DNA from: Agapetus fuscipes
Taxonomy: Eukaryota; Arthropoda; Insecta; Trichoptera; Glossosomatidae
Length of the DNA: 64,000 nt
Assembly: GCA_951799405.1 (NCBI GenBank)
Contig: CATOGX010000040.1
Location: forward strand, 1 to 64,000
Direction: 5' to 3'
Position 1 is the first letter of the stretch. Every line of letters starts with the position of its first letter. The position numbers and the translations under genes were made by a program. Shown one piece after another: positions 1-10,050 of the stretch. The notes under the pieces were generated by a model. It ran no database searches. It was not told the DNA's origin and worked only from the letters and a program-made list of their open reading frames with translations.

Positions 1-237
1 CCAGCGGAGCATAAAATAATTATCCTGTGATTTTCCAAATATGCTCTCCGCTGGGTTGAAAAATTCATATGTCTTCCCAAAGACCGGTCATCAAAGATTC
101 ATCCAGCCTTCTAGCTACTGAGTCTTGCATGTGTGTAATTGGCATAATCTTTCTATAGCAACAACTAAGCTTGCAGAGGGCTCTTGAGGTGTGATTCACA
201 CAACAACAGCGCTCACCAAATGAATCTTCTTAATATG
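1..237 (+). repeat. SINE family 1 copy, head cut off by window edge
   Basis: The body and 3' part match other copies in this window (15294, 33648, 51652 and 61121). Shared blocks are the 'CGCTGGGTTGAAAAATTCAT' block, the 'CATCCAGCCTT' block and the 'GGGCTCTTGAGGTGTGATTC' block. The tRNA-like head lies outside the window. This copy is more diverged than the one at 61121. Confidence 0.75.
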
Positions 238-348
238 TAAACACAAAATGCCGTGTCTCTTTACGCATTAAGGGTTTTACGAGTATGTATGTATCTTTCT
301 ATTTTGGAATATATTTATATTATTTAGTGGATATAGTAACATACTTAC

Positions 349-547
349 ATATGTAAACAGAAGCTGTGGTGTATACTGCGGATCATCAGTTTTCAAGCGA
401 TATATTTGTATGACACCATCAGACCTCGCCAGCAGTAGTAATGGCGTCATGGTCCCTGCGTGAGTTGTCTCCCACCAACCTAAGCTACTCACCCCAGCTC
501 CGTGCTCTATTCCTATAAACTCTTCCACTGTGATACTCCCATGTTCT
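349..547 (-). CDS. BBS7: BBS7 coding exon 6
   Basis: The acceptor is TTTGTAG before 547 and the donor TAT|GTAAGT lies after 349, for 199 nt ending in phase 0. It encodes GSITVEEFIGIEHGAGVSS and LLLLARSDGVIQIYRL, the family's DSFDI...LLVGRDDG-like block. The next exon must lie beyond the left edge. Confidence 0.88.
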
Positions 548-3500
548 CTACAAATCATAAACAATATGCATCATTATGAAGTAAATTTAAAAAAGCTAGC
601 CAATTTTAACTCTGCTGATTAGTTAATTTTTAAGAAAACTGATGTAAATTTAAGTTACTGTTTGTCCACCTTTGGCAACCAGTGTGCCAAATTTCGAAGT
701 AATTAATAATGGGTCTATTTTGGAGATTCGTCAAATTAGTGTGGTCTTTCAATCTTGCAAAATGGAGAGCCTAAGCTGGGCCACTTGGCATGGCTCTACT
801 TGACCATGGATCCACACCTTTGCACATCCAGAATGCTTACAATCATTACTTACTTACTATCGAAACAGGCACATTTCTTTCTTAACTTGGAAAAGACTTC
901 ATAGACAACAAAATTGCGAACCAGGGTTTCTAGGAAAAAAGTAACATTTCGCACGTTTAATAATAAAGAGCAATAACTCAAAAAACATAAATGTTGGAAA
1001 ATCACGTTTGAAGTTCAGACAACCAGTACAACTTGTATGGGATGAAAAAGGCGGCCGATGTTTTATCTCGTTCATATTCGACCAAATTGAACGGCTGTCG
1101 CATTCTATCTATTCTTCTCGCATTGTTCTTGCGTTTTATTACAAAATCTTGATTTTCTCAATTTTCGAGTTATTTCTCTTTATTATTAAACGTGCGATTT
1201 GTTGAATAGGAGTTTTACACTCACGCAGTTGGCGATTGACACTGGAGTGTTTCTTTCCTATATCAGTTGCAGTTGCCTTCAAAGCTTGAGTTTCCAGATT
1301 TTTCGCCCATGTCTGTGATGGGCTTCTTCAGCATGATGATGTGATGTCAATTGTGATGTTGATGAAACGTTTATGAAAGCTAGGAGCTTACTCGGGTTAT
1401 AAGAATGACAATGAAAATATTTTGTAATTTATCGCTAAGGGCCGTAGTCCAATAGATTTTTTTTTGTTGCTCACCATTATAATTATAGAACTGGCTGAAA
1501 ACCAAACACCGGTAAGCTTTCACTAACCTGTCGAGGACTAGAGAATGTAGAGATCCATCATCAGCACCGCACAGGAGATATGTAGAAGGCTGTGGACTGT
1601 GTGGGCTGATGAGGACCCTGGGTCCACCAGGAAGTCTCCCCGAGCCTAAAGCTCTCCCTCTCTCAACTCCTCGCACTGCTCCTCCACTGCAAGCCACAAT
1701 GCCCACAATGCGGTTGCTCTGAAATCAACAGGTTCAGCATCACTCCAGTTATCTAAACTCCGATACTCCAAATGGCTGATGACCAAATCGCTTTCAGAAT
1801 TTTGGAGATTTTTTTTTTGTTTTGGTCATCTTATGGTCCAAACATGTATTGTCCTTCCCAAATGTTATTGGGATGATGAGTCATCGTCTCATAGTGCAGT
1901 TCTATTATTGTTTTTTTTATTATAAGTAAGTACTTACTTAATTCTGTTGAAAATGCAATTAGCCAAAAAGGATAATGGCTCATTGGGATCTGATTAACAG
2001 TCTCTAATATATGTTTGTTTTGGCCACAAAAATAGTAAATAAGCAAATATAAATATATCAGGCTTATTTATTTTTATATTTTGTATTGTTTGTGTATTAA
2101 CACTGTGAAAATTCATATTTTTTAATTTTATAATTTTTTGATGAATTAAAAAACACTTTATTTTCACAATAAAAATTTATTTAAAAAAGATTAAAATCTT
2201 TAAACAAATTACTAACGCGTTTTCGACCTAGTAGGTCATCTTCAGGTATGATATGATACCTGAAGATGACCTACTAGGTCAAAAACGCGTTAGTAATTTG
2301 TTTAAAGATATTAATCTTTTTTAAATAAATTTTTAGTGTGAAAATAAACAGTGTTTTTTAATTCATCAAAAAATTATAAAATTAAACATTATTTATTTTT
2401 AATTGCACATGATAAGAGAGCGCCGTTTTTGTGTGTGTCACACCTCAAGGGCCCTTTCCGATCACGGATAAGATTTTTTGAAAAGGTGCGTCTTGAGAGC
2501 TCCGCGAAATATACCCATAGATTTGGAGTTCTTCACTTCGGGTGGCAGTCTGTTCCACTCCACCGGACCCGCAACACAGAAAGCGCGGTCTCCAAAATTT
2601 GTACGGATCTGACGGTGCGGCTGAACAAAATTGATTGCACCATCGCCTGCAGATCTGAGTGTCTGTCTCCTCACACCCATCTCAACAGGCGAAATCATGT
2701 CAGTCAGATAAGGTGGAGCCAAGCTATTGATGGCTTTATATACCATCAGACAAACACGGTAGACCACCCTCTCCGGGAAACGAAGCCAGTGTAGTTTTTT
2801 TAACAGCGGAGTGATGTGAGCGAATTTGGATATCCCGAATATGAGCCTTGCTGCTGAATTTAACACAGATTGAAAGCGGTTGAAATGCTTCTTTGGCTGA
2901 CCACTATAAAGCGTTGAGCAATAATCAATCCGAGACATCATAAACGCACTCACCAGGGTCTTAACCGTATGTCCGTATCTGACGGAAGACATTTTCTAAT
3001 CGCCTTTATTTGGCGCAGTAAAAAAAGGAGGAAGCTATTGTGGCATCTATTTGCCTTTCCAATGTCAGGTTCCGATCCAGTAAGATTCCTAGAAGTCTCA
3101 CCGAATCGGAAGGCTGGATCAGCTTACCTCCTATAGAGAGTGCTACCCCATTGACCAATAGATGGTCGCGCCTAGATGTGGCTGCCCAGAGTGGCCCAGC
3201 CCTAGATGTGGCTGCCCAGAGCATATTCTTCTTATGATTATGATGTAACATGACTTACATTAGGAAGCTGTATGGCACCAAGATCAACAATAGTGTCACC
3301 ACACAAGTAGCTTCCCACTTCTTTACAGTCTTTGTAATGAGTCATGCAGTGCGCACCGGCTACTAAAAGATCTGCATCATGAACCCACCTAAAACATTCA
3401 AAACAAGGACTTTGCTTACGAATGCCTATTTGATCTTAATAAACATAATATATTCAGATAGGTTTTGGTTCCCAATCATGCAATTATTGTGAGTGGATAT

Positions 3501-4718
3501 TTATTATGTTGACAAAAACTCTTGTACAATATACAATGAGGTCCGTACGTGCATTGGCATAGACAGTATTGTGTCGTCATGCAGCCGGGTTGCTATGGAA
3601 GAAGCATATTAATATATTTTTGAATTGGTTGCTAAGAATGGCAGTGCCTAACAAGACTGATGTTTGTTCACCGAGAAAAATTTCCAAATTCAAGAGCCTG
3701 CTGACCTCATTGCGTGAAATTATCCATATATTAATAATGATTATATGCCTACATCAAGTTGATGTTTTACCATTTGTTTTACTCACATAGCGATTATAGT
3801 CTCTGCTAAATTTGTTTCAAGCGCCAAGAATAATTTTCCTTTCTTTGTATATCCTCGGACTTCAGTTCCAGAAGAAACAAATATTTTATCAAATGCTCCT
3901 CCTACAACAAAATTACCAATGTTAGCTTTGAAACATATTTTCAAGTGATTATGATAGGGTGTGTTTATTCAAAAATTTATTTTGCAATTTTATGCTGAAT
4001 GAAAGGAAAGGAAAAGGATAATTACTTGCGTGAAGGTTGTTTTTACAATTTATAGCATATTTGGTTTGGATTTTATTTGTAAGTACACAATCAGCATTTG
4101 TAAGCGCGAACTACACGTGTTTGTTTGTGGGCATACATCTGAGAGCTTTGAATGAATATATCCTTGCAACTTAGATTATAGATTATAGATGGCCATAATA
4201 AGCTAGTGTTGGAACAAAATATTTTTGAAGACTGATAGAATGTATTTAAAGTATGAATGAAATTTAACCTTGAGAAGATCCTCCCAAATGAACTGAAGTG
4301 ATTGGTTCTCCGGGAAGTGTTTTGAATGCAAGTTGGACTTCATCATTTTTAAAGGAGCACACTTGCAAGACACCATCTTTATCTCCAGTGGCAATCTAAA
4401 ATATGCTCATACATTAGTGATTTTTAGGGATACAGCAAGACCATCAGTTCTCAATTATTTAAAATAATTAAATACATAGGCCTTGTAACAAATAGAAACA
4501 AGCAATGAATAAAATTGAAAAACAATCTTTGAAAATTCTATCTATTTATTATTTACGTCGTTTGTACAGCATGGTCAATAAAATTCTAATTTAAAAATTA
4601 AGCTGGGACTTACTTTTAAACAATTATTCTTAGAACCACTTTGAGGCAGAATTTTCAAAGTATTTGGCAATGTTAATCCTATGGCTACATAATCAATGTA
4701 TGATAAATCAATATCCAT
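349..4718 (-). CDS. BBS7: BBS7 orthologue, N-terminal six coding exons (partial gene)
   Basis: BBS7 is a subunit of the BBSome, the coat-like complex that moves membrane proteins in and out of cilia. I joined exons 4614-4718, 4269-4395, 3787-3901, 3259-3388, 1528-1718 and 349-547. All have AG acceptors and GT donors and compatible phases, giving 289 codons without a stop. The order of conserved blocks follows the family: a start MDIDLSYIDY, then TGDKDGVL, KTLPGEP, FDKIFVSSGTEVRGYTKKGK, ETNLAE, HYKDCKEVGSYLCGD, GGPRVL, LLCGADDG and ARSDGVIQIY. This covers the N-terminal beta-propeller; animal BBS7 proteins are about 700 residues, so the C-terminal half lies left of base 1. The ATG exon is preceded by a good acceptor (TTTTCAG, exon from 4724), so there is an upstream 5'UTR exon that I could not place. 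The segment between exons 5 and 6 is about 14 residues shorter than in vertebrates. Confidence 0.9.
949..1197. mobile_element. MITE-like element in BBS7 intron 5
   Basis: The two ends form near-perfect terminal inverted repeats of about 30 bp. The left end is GCACGTTTAATAATAAAGAG and the right end is its complement at 1165-1196. The 190-bp centre has no coding potential, and I could not assign a superfamily. Confidence 0.6.
1528..1718 (-). CDS. BBS7: BBS7 coding exon 5
   Basis: The acceptor is TTTCAG before 1718 and the donor CAG|GTTAGTG lies after 1528, for 191 nt. It encodes NRIVGIVACSGG, then GGPRVL and LLCGADDGSLHSLVLD, which line up with the ACQD, GPPTVL and GTSDG blocks of BBS7. It is relatively Gly/Arg-rich. 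Exon 4 joins it without losing conserved residues. Confidence 0.85.
2140..2370. repeat. Head-to-head terminal repeats, Penelope-like type
   Basis: Two arms of about 105 bp face each other around a short spacer near 2255. Each contains GATGACCTACTAGGTC followed by an AACGCGTTAGTAATTTG block and the AT-rich end. The 'two-part hook' CCTGAAGATGACC...AACGCG is typical of ends of Penelope-like elements, but the class is inferred from that pattern only. It lies in BBS7 intron 4. Confidence 0.5.
2396..2460 (-). repeat. SINE family 1 tail fragment
   Basis: GCGCCGTTTTTGTGTGTGTC and CACCTCAAGGGCCCT match the reverse complement of the 3' end of SINE family 1, as seen near 33670. It abuts the CR1-like fragment. 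Confidence 0.55.
2462..3245 (-). pseudogene. CR1-like LINE, 3' part of reverse transcriptase, decayed
   Basis: A 176-codon frame (2462-2992) carries the C-terminal signature of CR1-type reverse transcriptases: SRIDYCSTLYSG, HITPLLKKLHWL, YLTDMIS, FCVAGPVEWNRLPPEVK and FRGALKTHLFKK. A second frame (3006-3251) adds the upstream LLGILLDRNL motif, so the copy is frame-shifted near 3000. It is 5'-truncated and lies in BBS7 intron 4. A short direct repeat near 3165-3225 (two GATGTGGCTGCCCAGAG units) sits at its 5' edge. Confidence 0.8.
3259..3388 (-). CDS. BBS7: BBS7 coding exon 4
   Basis: The acceptor is TTTTAG before 3388 and the donor AAT|GTAAGT lies after 3259, for 130 nt ending in phase 0. 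It encodes ADLLVAGAHCMTHYKDCKEV and SYLCGD, matching the YNHYCDCKD-type region of BBS7. Confidence 0.9.
3787..3901 (-). CDS. BBS7: BBS7 coding exon 3
   Basis: The acceptor is TTGTAG before 3901 and the donor AT|GTGAGT lies after 3787, for 115 nt. It encodes FDKIFVSSGTEVRGYTKKGK and then ETNLAETIIA, matching the second block of the family. Confidence 0.9.
4058..4195 (+). repeat. LINE-A 3' tail fragment in BBS7 intron 2
   Basis: From GGATTTTATTTGTAAGTACA to CAACTTAGATTATAGATTAT this matches the 3' UTR of the full LINE-A copy at 6129-6370, in the opposite orientation. Confidence 0.75.
4269..4395 (-). CDS. BBS7: BBS7 coding exon 2
   Basis: The acceptor is TTTTAG before 4395 and the donor AAG|GTTAAA lies after 4269. 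The exon is 127 nt and leaves one base for the next codon. It encodes IATGDKDGVL through KTLPGEPITSVHLGG, a first-blade signature of the BBS7 propeller. Confidence 0.9.
4614..4718 (-). CDS. BBS7: BBS7 coding exon 1 (start codon)
   Basis: There are 35 codons from the ATG at 4716-4718 to a GTAAGT donor at 4608-4613, ending in phase 0. The sequence begins MDIDLSYIDY and ends KNNCLK, like the N-terminus of BBS7 family members. Confidence 0.9.
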
Positions 4719-4724
4719 ATTTTC

Positions 4725-6128
4725 CTGAAAATGTAAACAATATTAGAAAGTTTCTTCTAATCAAATCTTAATCTTTGTAATCAAAAATTGATCTGAGAAA
4801 TGAGAGAACAGTTTATTTAGGAGTAAAAAGCATTCACCGAAGGCTACATTTTTTTCAATAATGCCATGGAAACCGATTTTGTCTACAAAACTCTGACTGA
4901 TAGCTCTAAATATTTATTAAGTAAGACTTGACAGGTATTTGCGAGAGATATATATTTTTTTGTATGAAATAAGGAGTTCATTCGGCAACGAATCGGTATC
5001 AGTCGAAGGGCTATTCGGGATCTCAAAGGCGAGGCCGAAGGCGACTGATACCGATTCGTTGCCGAATGAAAGGTGAATTGTGATTCTCGTTTGAAAATTT
5101 GGCTGAAGGCTATTTCTTATAAAGGTGAGGAATCTCCCGGAACTGTCAAAATATAGCGCGGCCGATTTACCCCGCCGTACAGCGAAGGACAGAAATTGTC
5201 AGTAGATTATTACAAATATATGACTTATTTTCTTTAATGACCTAAATAAATGTATTCGCAAACTCATTCCTTATGTTTATTTGTGACCCACGTGACATTA
5301 TTATAGGAAATTATGACGTAGAATAGGAATTACGATCTTACGAAAATTGGCATTCTGAACGGCATAATATGCGCGTCGCTAAGTACGTCATGCAGATAAT
5401 TATTATGCTTTTGACAACAATAAATTTGCACTAAGAAATTGCGTTATTTTTTCACAGTTTCATCTTCATTTGTGATAAATTGTAAACATAATTATTTACA
5501 AGTGATTTTCAATCATTATAACGCTCAATTTACAAAGATTTAAGCATAGATTTAATTGTCAAATGTCAGTTGACAGCAGACGTGAAGTTAGTCTGATTTG
5601 CCAGCCTGCTATGCGAGAGCTGTGAACTATGAGAATTGCCCCCAAAGGCCAAAGAAAAATACTTTCACATAAAATGTTATTTACAATCATTTCCTAATTT
5701 TAACATATTTGAAATAAACAAATCACCTTAAATTTTTTAATTAAAATAAATTGGGCTAGTTTTAACAAGTTGAAGGAGTAAAAGTACAATATAAACAATA
5801 GTTTTCACCAAACATTGTATTGTTCAGAACTGAGTTTTTTTATTACATTGTAATGTAGTTTTATGTATTTTCATTCCGTTGTTTCGTACTTATTTGCACT
5901 TATTATTGTTTTACTACTTTTTGATGAAGTTTTAGTATTTTTTTTTAATATATGGGGAAATTTACCCTTTGGGCTGGCACCTGTCGGACGATTATCACAT
6001 CGATCATCCGTCAGTCTGGCCAATCGAGAAAAAACATACAAAACCCATTGCTGTCCCTTGTAAGGATAGTCGGAAGGTCGGTAGGAACGAGAATCGCAAA
6101 ACGGCAAAGGAACTCTTTATAATAATAT
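4725..6128. other. Region upstream of BBS7, no confident gene
   Basis: The BBS7 5'UTR exon and promoter should lie here on the minus strand, but I cannot place them. Frames near 5863-6107 have no recognisable domain. The stretch 5570-5640 is less AT-rich and contains TGTCAGTTGACAG. I see no other gene. Confidence 0.4.
4978..5072. repeat. Short inverted repeat
   Basis: TTCATTCGGCAACGAATCGG with TATCAGTCG on the left pairs with CGACTGATA and CCGATTCGTTGCCGAATGAA on the right. The arms are about 29 bp and perfect, with a loop of about 30 bp. It is probably a small foldback or MITE remnant. Confidence 0.6.
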
Positions 6129-6370
6129 AATCTATAATCTAAGTTGCAAAGATATATTCATTTAAAGCTCTCAGATGTATGCCCACAAACCAACAAGTGT
6201 AGTTCGCGCTTACAAATGCTGAATGTGTACTTACAAATAAAATCCAAACCTCAAATGAACATAAGCCCCACAACTTTTGCCGACCTTCCCTGAAACAGGG
6301 GTGACATTGGCAAAGTGAACCATTTTTTACAGTATGGGTGGTCAACCTCATACCAACCTATAAGTCAAGG
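6129..6370 (-). repeat. LINE-A 3' tail (reference copy)
   Basis: Read on the minus strand it begins CTTATAGGTTGGTATGAGG and contains AAAATGGTTCACTTTGCCAA, CCTGTTTCAGGGAAGGTCGG, GTAAGTACACATTCAGCATT and TGTGGGCATACATCTGAGAG. It ends CAACTTAGATTATAG. It is physically linked to the LINE-A ORF here, which identifies the dispersed tail copies elsewhere. Confidence 0.85.
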
Positions 6371-6487
6371 AATATGAATAATAAATTACATTTAAATATA
6401 AAAAAGAACAAAACCTTACAAAGAAATCTATACAAAAAAAGTAAAAAATTTCCTATGCAAAAAATGTAGCAAATGAATACACCAACA

Positions 6488-9400
6488 TTAGAAATCAACA
6501 TTGCAGATTAGCCGCCACTTCTTCCTGTCCTTGCATACTTCTTTCATTTCATCCAGAGTCATAACCTTTTTCATACAAGTCCTCCTTTTATTATGACTCT
6601 GGATATCCCATTCATTCGCTATTTCAGAGATTTGATCCTTCCATACTTTTCTCGGTCTTCCTCTACCACGACATCCATCTATTCTAGCAACATATACTTT
6701 CTTCGTCAATCTTTCATCACTCATTCTCTCCAAGTGCCCGAACCATCTTAACATACTTCTTTTAATCTTCACTTTCACACTTTCCCTTACACCACATTCT
6801 TCTCTTACAAAATCATTCCTCACCCTGTCACTTCGTTTTTTCCCAATCATACTTCTTAGATAGTCCATTTCTACTGTATGGACTTTACTAATTTCCCTTT
6901 CACTCACCGTCCAGGCTTCACTTCCATACATCAAGGTTGGCACTAGTATACCACCGTGCACCGCCAATCTAACATTTTTTGAGAGATTTTGGTTCCTGGC
7001 GATGCAAGCGGTCGCACCCAGTACACACCTGCCTTTCATTATTCTTCTTTCAAATTCACCGGCCATTCTTCCATCTTTTTCAAACTTACATCCCAAATAT
7101 ACAAACTCATTTACAACATCAACATTCATTCCATTAATTTTAAATTCATAATTCATATTTTCATCATCTCTTTCAAAAATCAAAACTTTCGTCTTTCTTG
7201 CATTCAACTTCAAATTATTACCTTTCAAAGCTTCGTTCAATCTAGAGAGCATCATTTGCAATTCCACTGCTGAATCAGATACAAGGACTGCATCATCCGC
7301 ATACAGTAGAACGCTTACTTTGCTCTCTCCTATCATTAATCCACAATCATCAAGTCTAGCATCTCGAACACACTTGTCCATGACTATGTTAAATAGCCAT
7401 GGGCTCATCACACATCCTTGCCTTACACCCTTAAAAACTTCAAACCATTCACTATACTCACCATCAATACGAATGCAGGCCATACTATTCTCATAGTTCG
7501 CATGCACCGCATTGAGTAGAGCTCCATTCACTCCGTATGCTTTCAAAACATCCCACAACATACCTCTGTCCACTGAGTCAAAAGCCTTTTCCAGATCCAC
7601 AAAGGCCGTGAATAGTTTCCCCCTCACCGACAATTGTTTTTCAACAAGTTGTCGTAGAGTGAAAATCTGATCAACACAGCCTCTACCGGCCATAAAGCCG
7701 GACTGTATATCGGAAACCCTTTTGCTAGTAGTCAGAATCACATTTTTTATAATCACCTTACAGAAGACTTTTCCTGGTATACTGAGTAGACTGATTGGTC
7801 TGAAGTTCTGACAGTCTTTTTTGTCCCCTTTACCTTTGTAAATGGGAACAATGACTGCCTTCCTCCAATCCATCGGTACTACTCCTGCATTCACACAAAG
7901 CTTACATAATTCAAACATCCAATCTATCACACATTCACCTCCTGCTTTCAACATTTCACCATTTATACCATCAAACCCAGCAGACTTCCCATTCTTCAGA
8001 CGTGAAATAGACACTTTCATTTCTTCTTTCAAAATCTTCAATTCATTCTCTTCATCTGTCTGTTCATAAATTCTTCTTTCACCCTGGCCAAAAATTTCTT
8101 GAAAATAGTTTTTCCATCTCTTGCATACTTCTTCATTCTCCCATACCATCTCAGCGGCAGCACTTTTGACTCCCGGAGTGGTCAATGCAGAAGATTTATT
8201 TCTATCCGCATTGATCCACCTCCAAAATTCCTTCTTACTGTCGGTGAAACTTTTGTTAATCTTTTCATCAATCTTTCTTTGTTCATTCATCTTGCTTTCA
8301 TAAATTATAGTCTTCGCCATTCTCTTAGCTATCTTATATTCGTCTTCTAGCTTTCTATCATTTCTATCATTCAGCCAATTTTCATAACACTTTTTCTTAA
8401 CTTTCACAGCTTCTTTCACTCTATCATTCCACCAGGCATCTCCTTTCAATTTTCCACCTTTCGTTACCCCACATACTTTTTTAGCACATTCAATCATTCC
8501 TTCCTTCAGATCTTTCCACATTCTTTCAATATCTTTTCCACACACATTCTTCTCAAGTTCATATACACTTAAAATTTTGTGGAGCTCTGATACATACTTC
8601 TCTTTCACATTTTCTTCATTCAGCCTTTCTACTTTTATTCTAGTCATTCTTACTTGCTTCTTGCGTTTCTTCTTTCTTACTTCACCAAGCATTATTTTAG
8701 CACATAAGAGATAGTGATCACTGCCTATTTCAGGCCCGCGGTAGACACGGCTATCTCTTACGGCTCCTCTCAATCTTTCATCCACACAGATGTAGTCAAT
8801 GATTGTGCGACTTCCCACAATCTGCCTCGTGTACAGATGCACATCCTTATGCCGAAACCAAGTATTCGATGCAAAAAGACTGTGCTCCGCACACAAAGCA
8901 ATCAGATGTCGCCCATTATCATTGACTACACCTCTCCCACCAGGACCAATAATTTTCAAACATTCATCCCTCTGCGCACCTATCCATCCATTCATATCAC
9001 CTAAAATTACAATGTTTTCATTCTTCTTCCTTTCATGCACAACCGCATTCAGCTCATTCCAAAAACTCATTCTCACCTCCATACACTCTGAATCAACAGG
9101 AGCATAACAGGTCACCAAGAAAAGATTCAAACTGTTAATTTTGAATTTAACAACCAAAATCCTGGGAGAAATTCTTTGGTAACCCGCTATGCATCCCTTC
9201 ACACACTCACTCACAATTACACCTACACCCTGCCTTTCATTCCCATCTTCCACACCTGACCAAATATACAATTCACCATTCGCTAATACTTTCTCACCAT
9301 TCCCTTTCATTTTTGTTTCTGTCACACCCATTACTTTTATTCGTTTCTCTTTCATTACATTCATAATTTCTTTCTCCTTGCAATCATTCATCTTCCTTAC

Positions 9401-9493
9401 ATTCCATGTCCCGAAAACCCATTCATTCTTTCTATGAAAATTAGTGGTGGCATTTCCACAATGTACAGATTTAAAATTATTGTTGGTGGCCAT
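6488..9493 (-). CDS. LINE-A ORF: endonuclease and reverse transcriptase (1001 aa)
   Basis: This protein would nick target DNA and reverse-transcribe its own RNA at the nick. Residues about 25-270 are an APE-like endonuclease with GTWNVRKM, GVTETKMKG, VILGDMNGWIG and IGSDHYLLC. The reverse transcriptase spans about 480-780: GFDGINGEMLK, FRPISLLSI, FVDLEKAFDSVD, VRQGCVMSPWLFN and the catalytic LLYADDAVLV near residue 732. The C-terminal RWFGHLERMSDERLTKKV and GRGRPRKVW blocks are typical of RTE-like LINEs. The ORF has no stop or frameshift, so this copy may be competent. The ATG at 9491-9493 is the first in frame. A truncated close relative lies at 54529-55797. Confidence 0.9.
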   Translation of the reverse strand: MATNNNFKSVHCGNATTNFHRKNEWVFGTWNVRKMNDCKEKEIMNVMKEKRIKVMGVTETKMKGNGEKVLANGELYIWSGVEDGNERQGVGVIVSECVKGCIAGYQRISPRILVVKFKINSLNLFLVTCYAPVDSECMEVRMSFWNELNAVVHERKKNENIVILGDMNGWIGAQRDECLKIIGPGGRGVVNDNGRHLIALCAEHSLFASNTWFRHKDVHLYTRQIVGSRTIIDYICVDERLRGAVRDSRVYRGPEIGSDHYLLCAKIMLGEVRKKKRKKQVRMTRIKVERLNEENVKEKYVSELHKILSVYELEKNVCGKDIERMWKDLKEGMIECAKKVCGVTKGGKLKGDAWWNDRVKEAVKVKKKCYENWLNDRNDRKLEDEYKIAKRMAKTIIYESKMNEQRKIDEKINKSFTDSKKEFWRWINADRNKSSALTTPGVKSAAAEMVWENEEVCKRWKNYFQEIFGQGERRIYEQTDEENELKILKEEMKVSISRLKNGKSAGFDGINGEMLKAGGECVIDWMFELCKLCVNAGVVPMDWRKAVIVPIYKGKGDKKDCQNFRPISLLSIPGKVFCKVIIKNVILTTSKRVSDIQSGFMAGRGCVDQIFTLRQLVEKQLSVRGKLFTAFVDLEKAFDSVDRGMLWDVLKAYGVNGALLNAVHANYENSMACIRIDGEYSEWFEVFKGVRQGCVMSPWLFNIVMDKCVRDARLDDCGLMIGESKVSVLLYADDAVLVSDSAVELQMMLSRLNEALKGNNLKLNARKTKVLIFERDDENMNYEFKINGMNVDVVNEFVYLGCKFEKDGRMAGEFERRIMKGRCVLGATACIARNQNLSKNVRLAVHGGILVPTLMYGSEAWTVSEREISKVHTVEMDYLRSMIGKKRSDRVRNDFVREECGVRESVKVKIKRSMLRWFGHLERMSDERLTKKVYVARIDGCRGRGRPRKVWKDQISEIANEWDIQSHNKRRTCMKKVMTLDEMKEVCKDRKKWRLICNVDF

Positions 9494-10050
9494 TGCTACA
9501 AAACAAAATGTTAAGAACTAAAGTGAGTTTAAAAATACAAATAAAAAATACAGCTATAAAACATAAAATTAAAACAGAATATAGATTGTCCATATAAAAG
9601 TGTAAATTGTCCATTTCACGTCTTCTGCCATGTTCATCAGGTAGGTATTACAGGTAGGTAGGTAGGTATACAATTTTGATTTTTTATTTCTTCTTTCCAT
9701 GAATTTTGTTCTTGTTCCAAATTATTCAAAAAAAGTTGAGGTTATGTTTCAAAAATGTTTCTTTAAAAAATTTATCGTAATTATTGTCTTTTTAAAAACC
9801 TCCCATCCATCCACAAATGTCAATTTCAGTTGTCGAATTTGGACGAAGGCTGCGTGTACAATGTGATTCCCGAAATAATAGATCTTGAAAAACTGTGTAG
9901 CACTCACGGCCAATTTTACATTTCAATTTTTTCCACAAATAAGAGATTTTTTGTTATAATTTATGGCCAATAATCACAAACACTTTATGTTCCTCAATTT
10001 AGAGTGGATTTATGTTAATTTTGTTGACCCCATTGCCGAATTATAAAACT

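Larger units (their letters stand above)
6129..9640 (-). mobile_element. LINE-A, apparently full-length RTE-like non-LTR retrotransposon
   Basis: The element reads on the minus strand: a short 5' leader (about 9494-9640), one long ORF (6488-9493) and a 3' UTR (6129-6487). It ends in short AATCTATA-type repeats instead of a long poly(A). The 3' UTR contains the 230-bp tail that recurs more than a dozen times in this window. A single ORF with an apurinic-type endonuclease, a C-terminal WFGHLERM/GRGRPRK region and a microsatellite-like end fits the RTE/RTE-X group; the exact clade is uncertain. I did not find convincing target duplications. Confidence 0.85.

Noticed and set aside
5863..6107. Coding exon opposite or beside BBS7
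   Set aside because: Both strands are open by chance over about 200 bp; no conserved motif or splice pattern.
6989..9437. Plus-strand frames opposite the LINE-A ORF
   Set aside because: Antisense shadows; Ser/Phe/Ile-rich with no domains.
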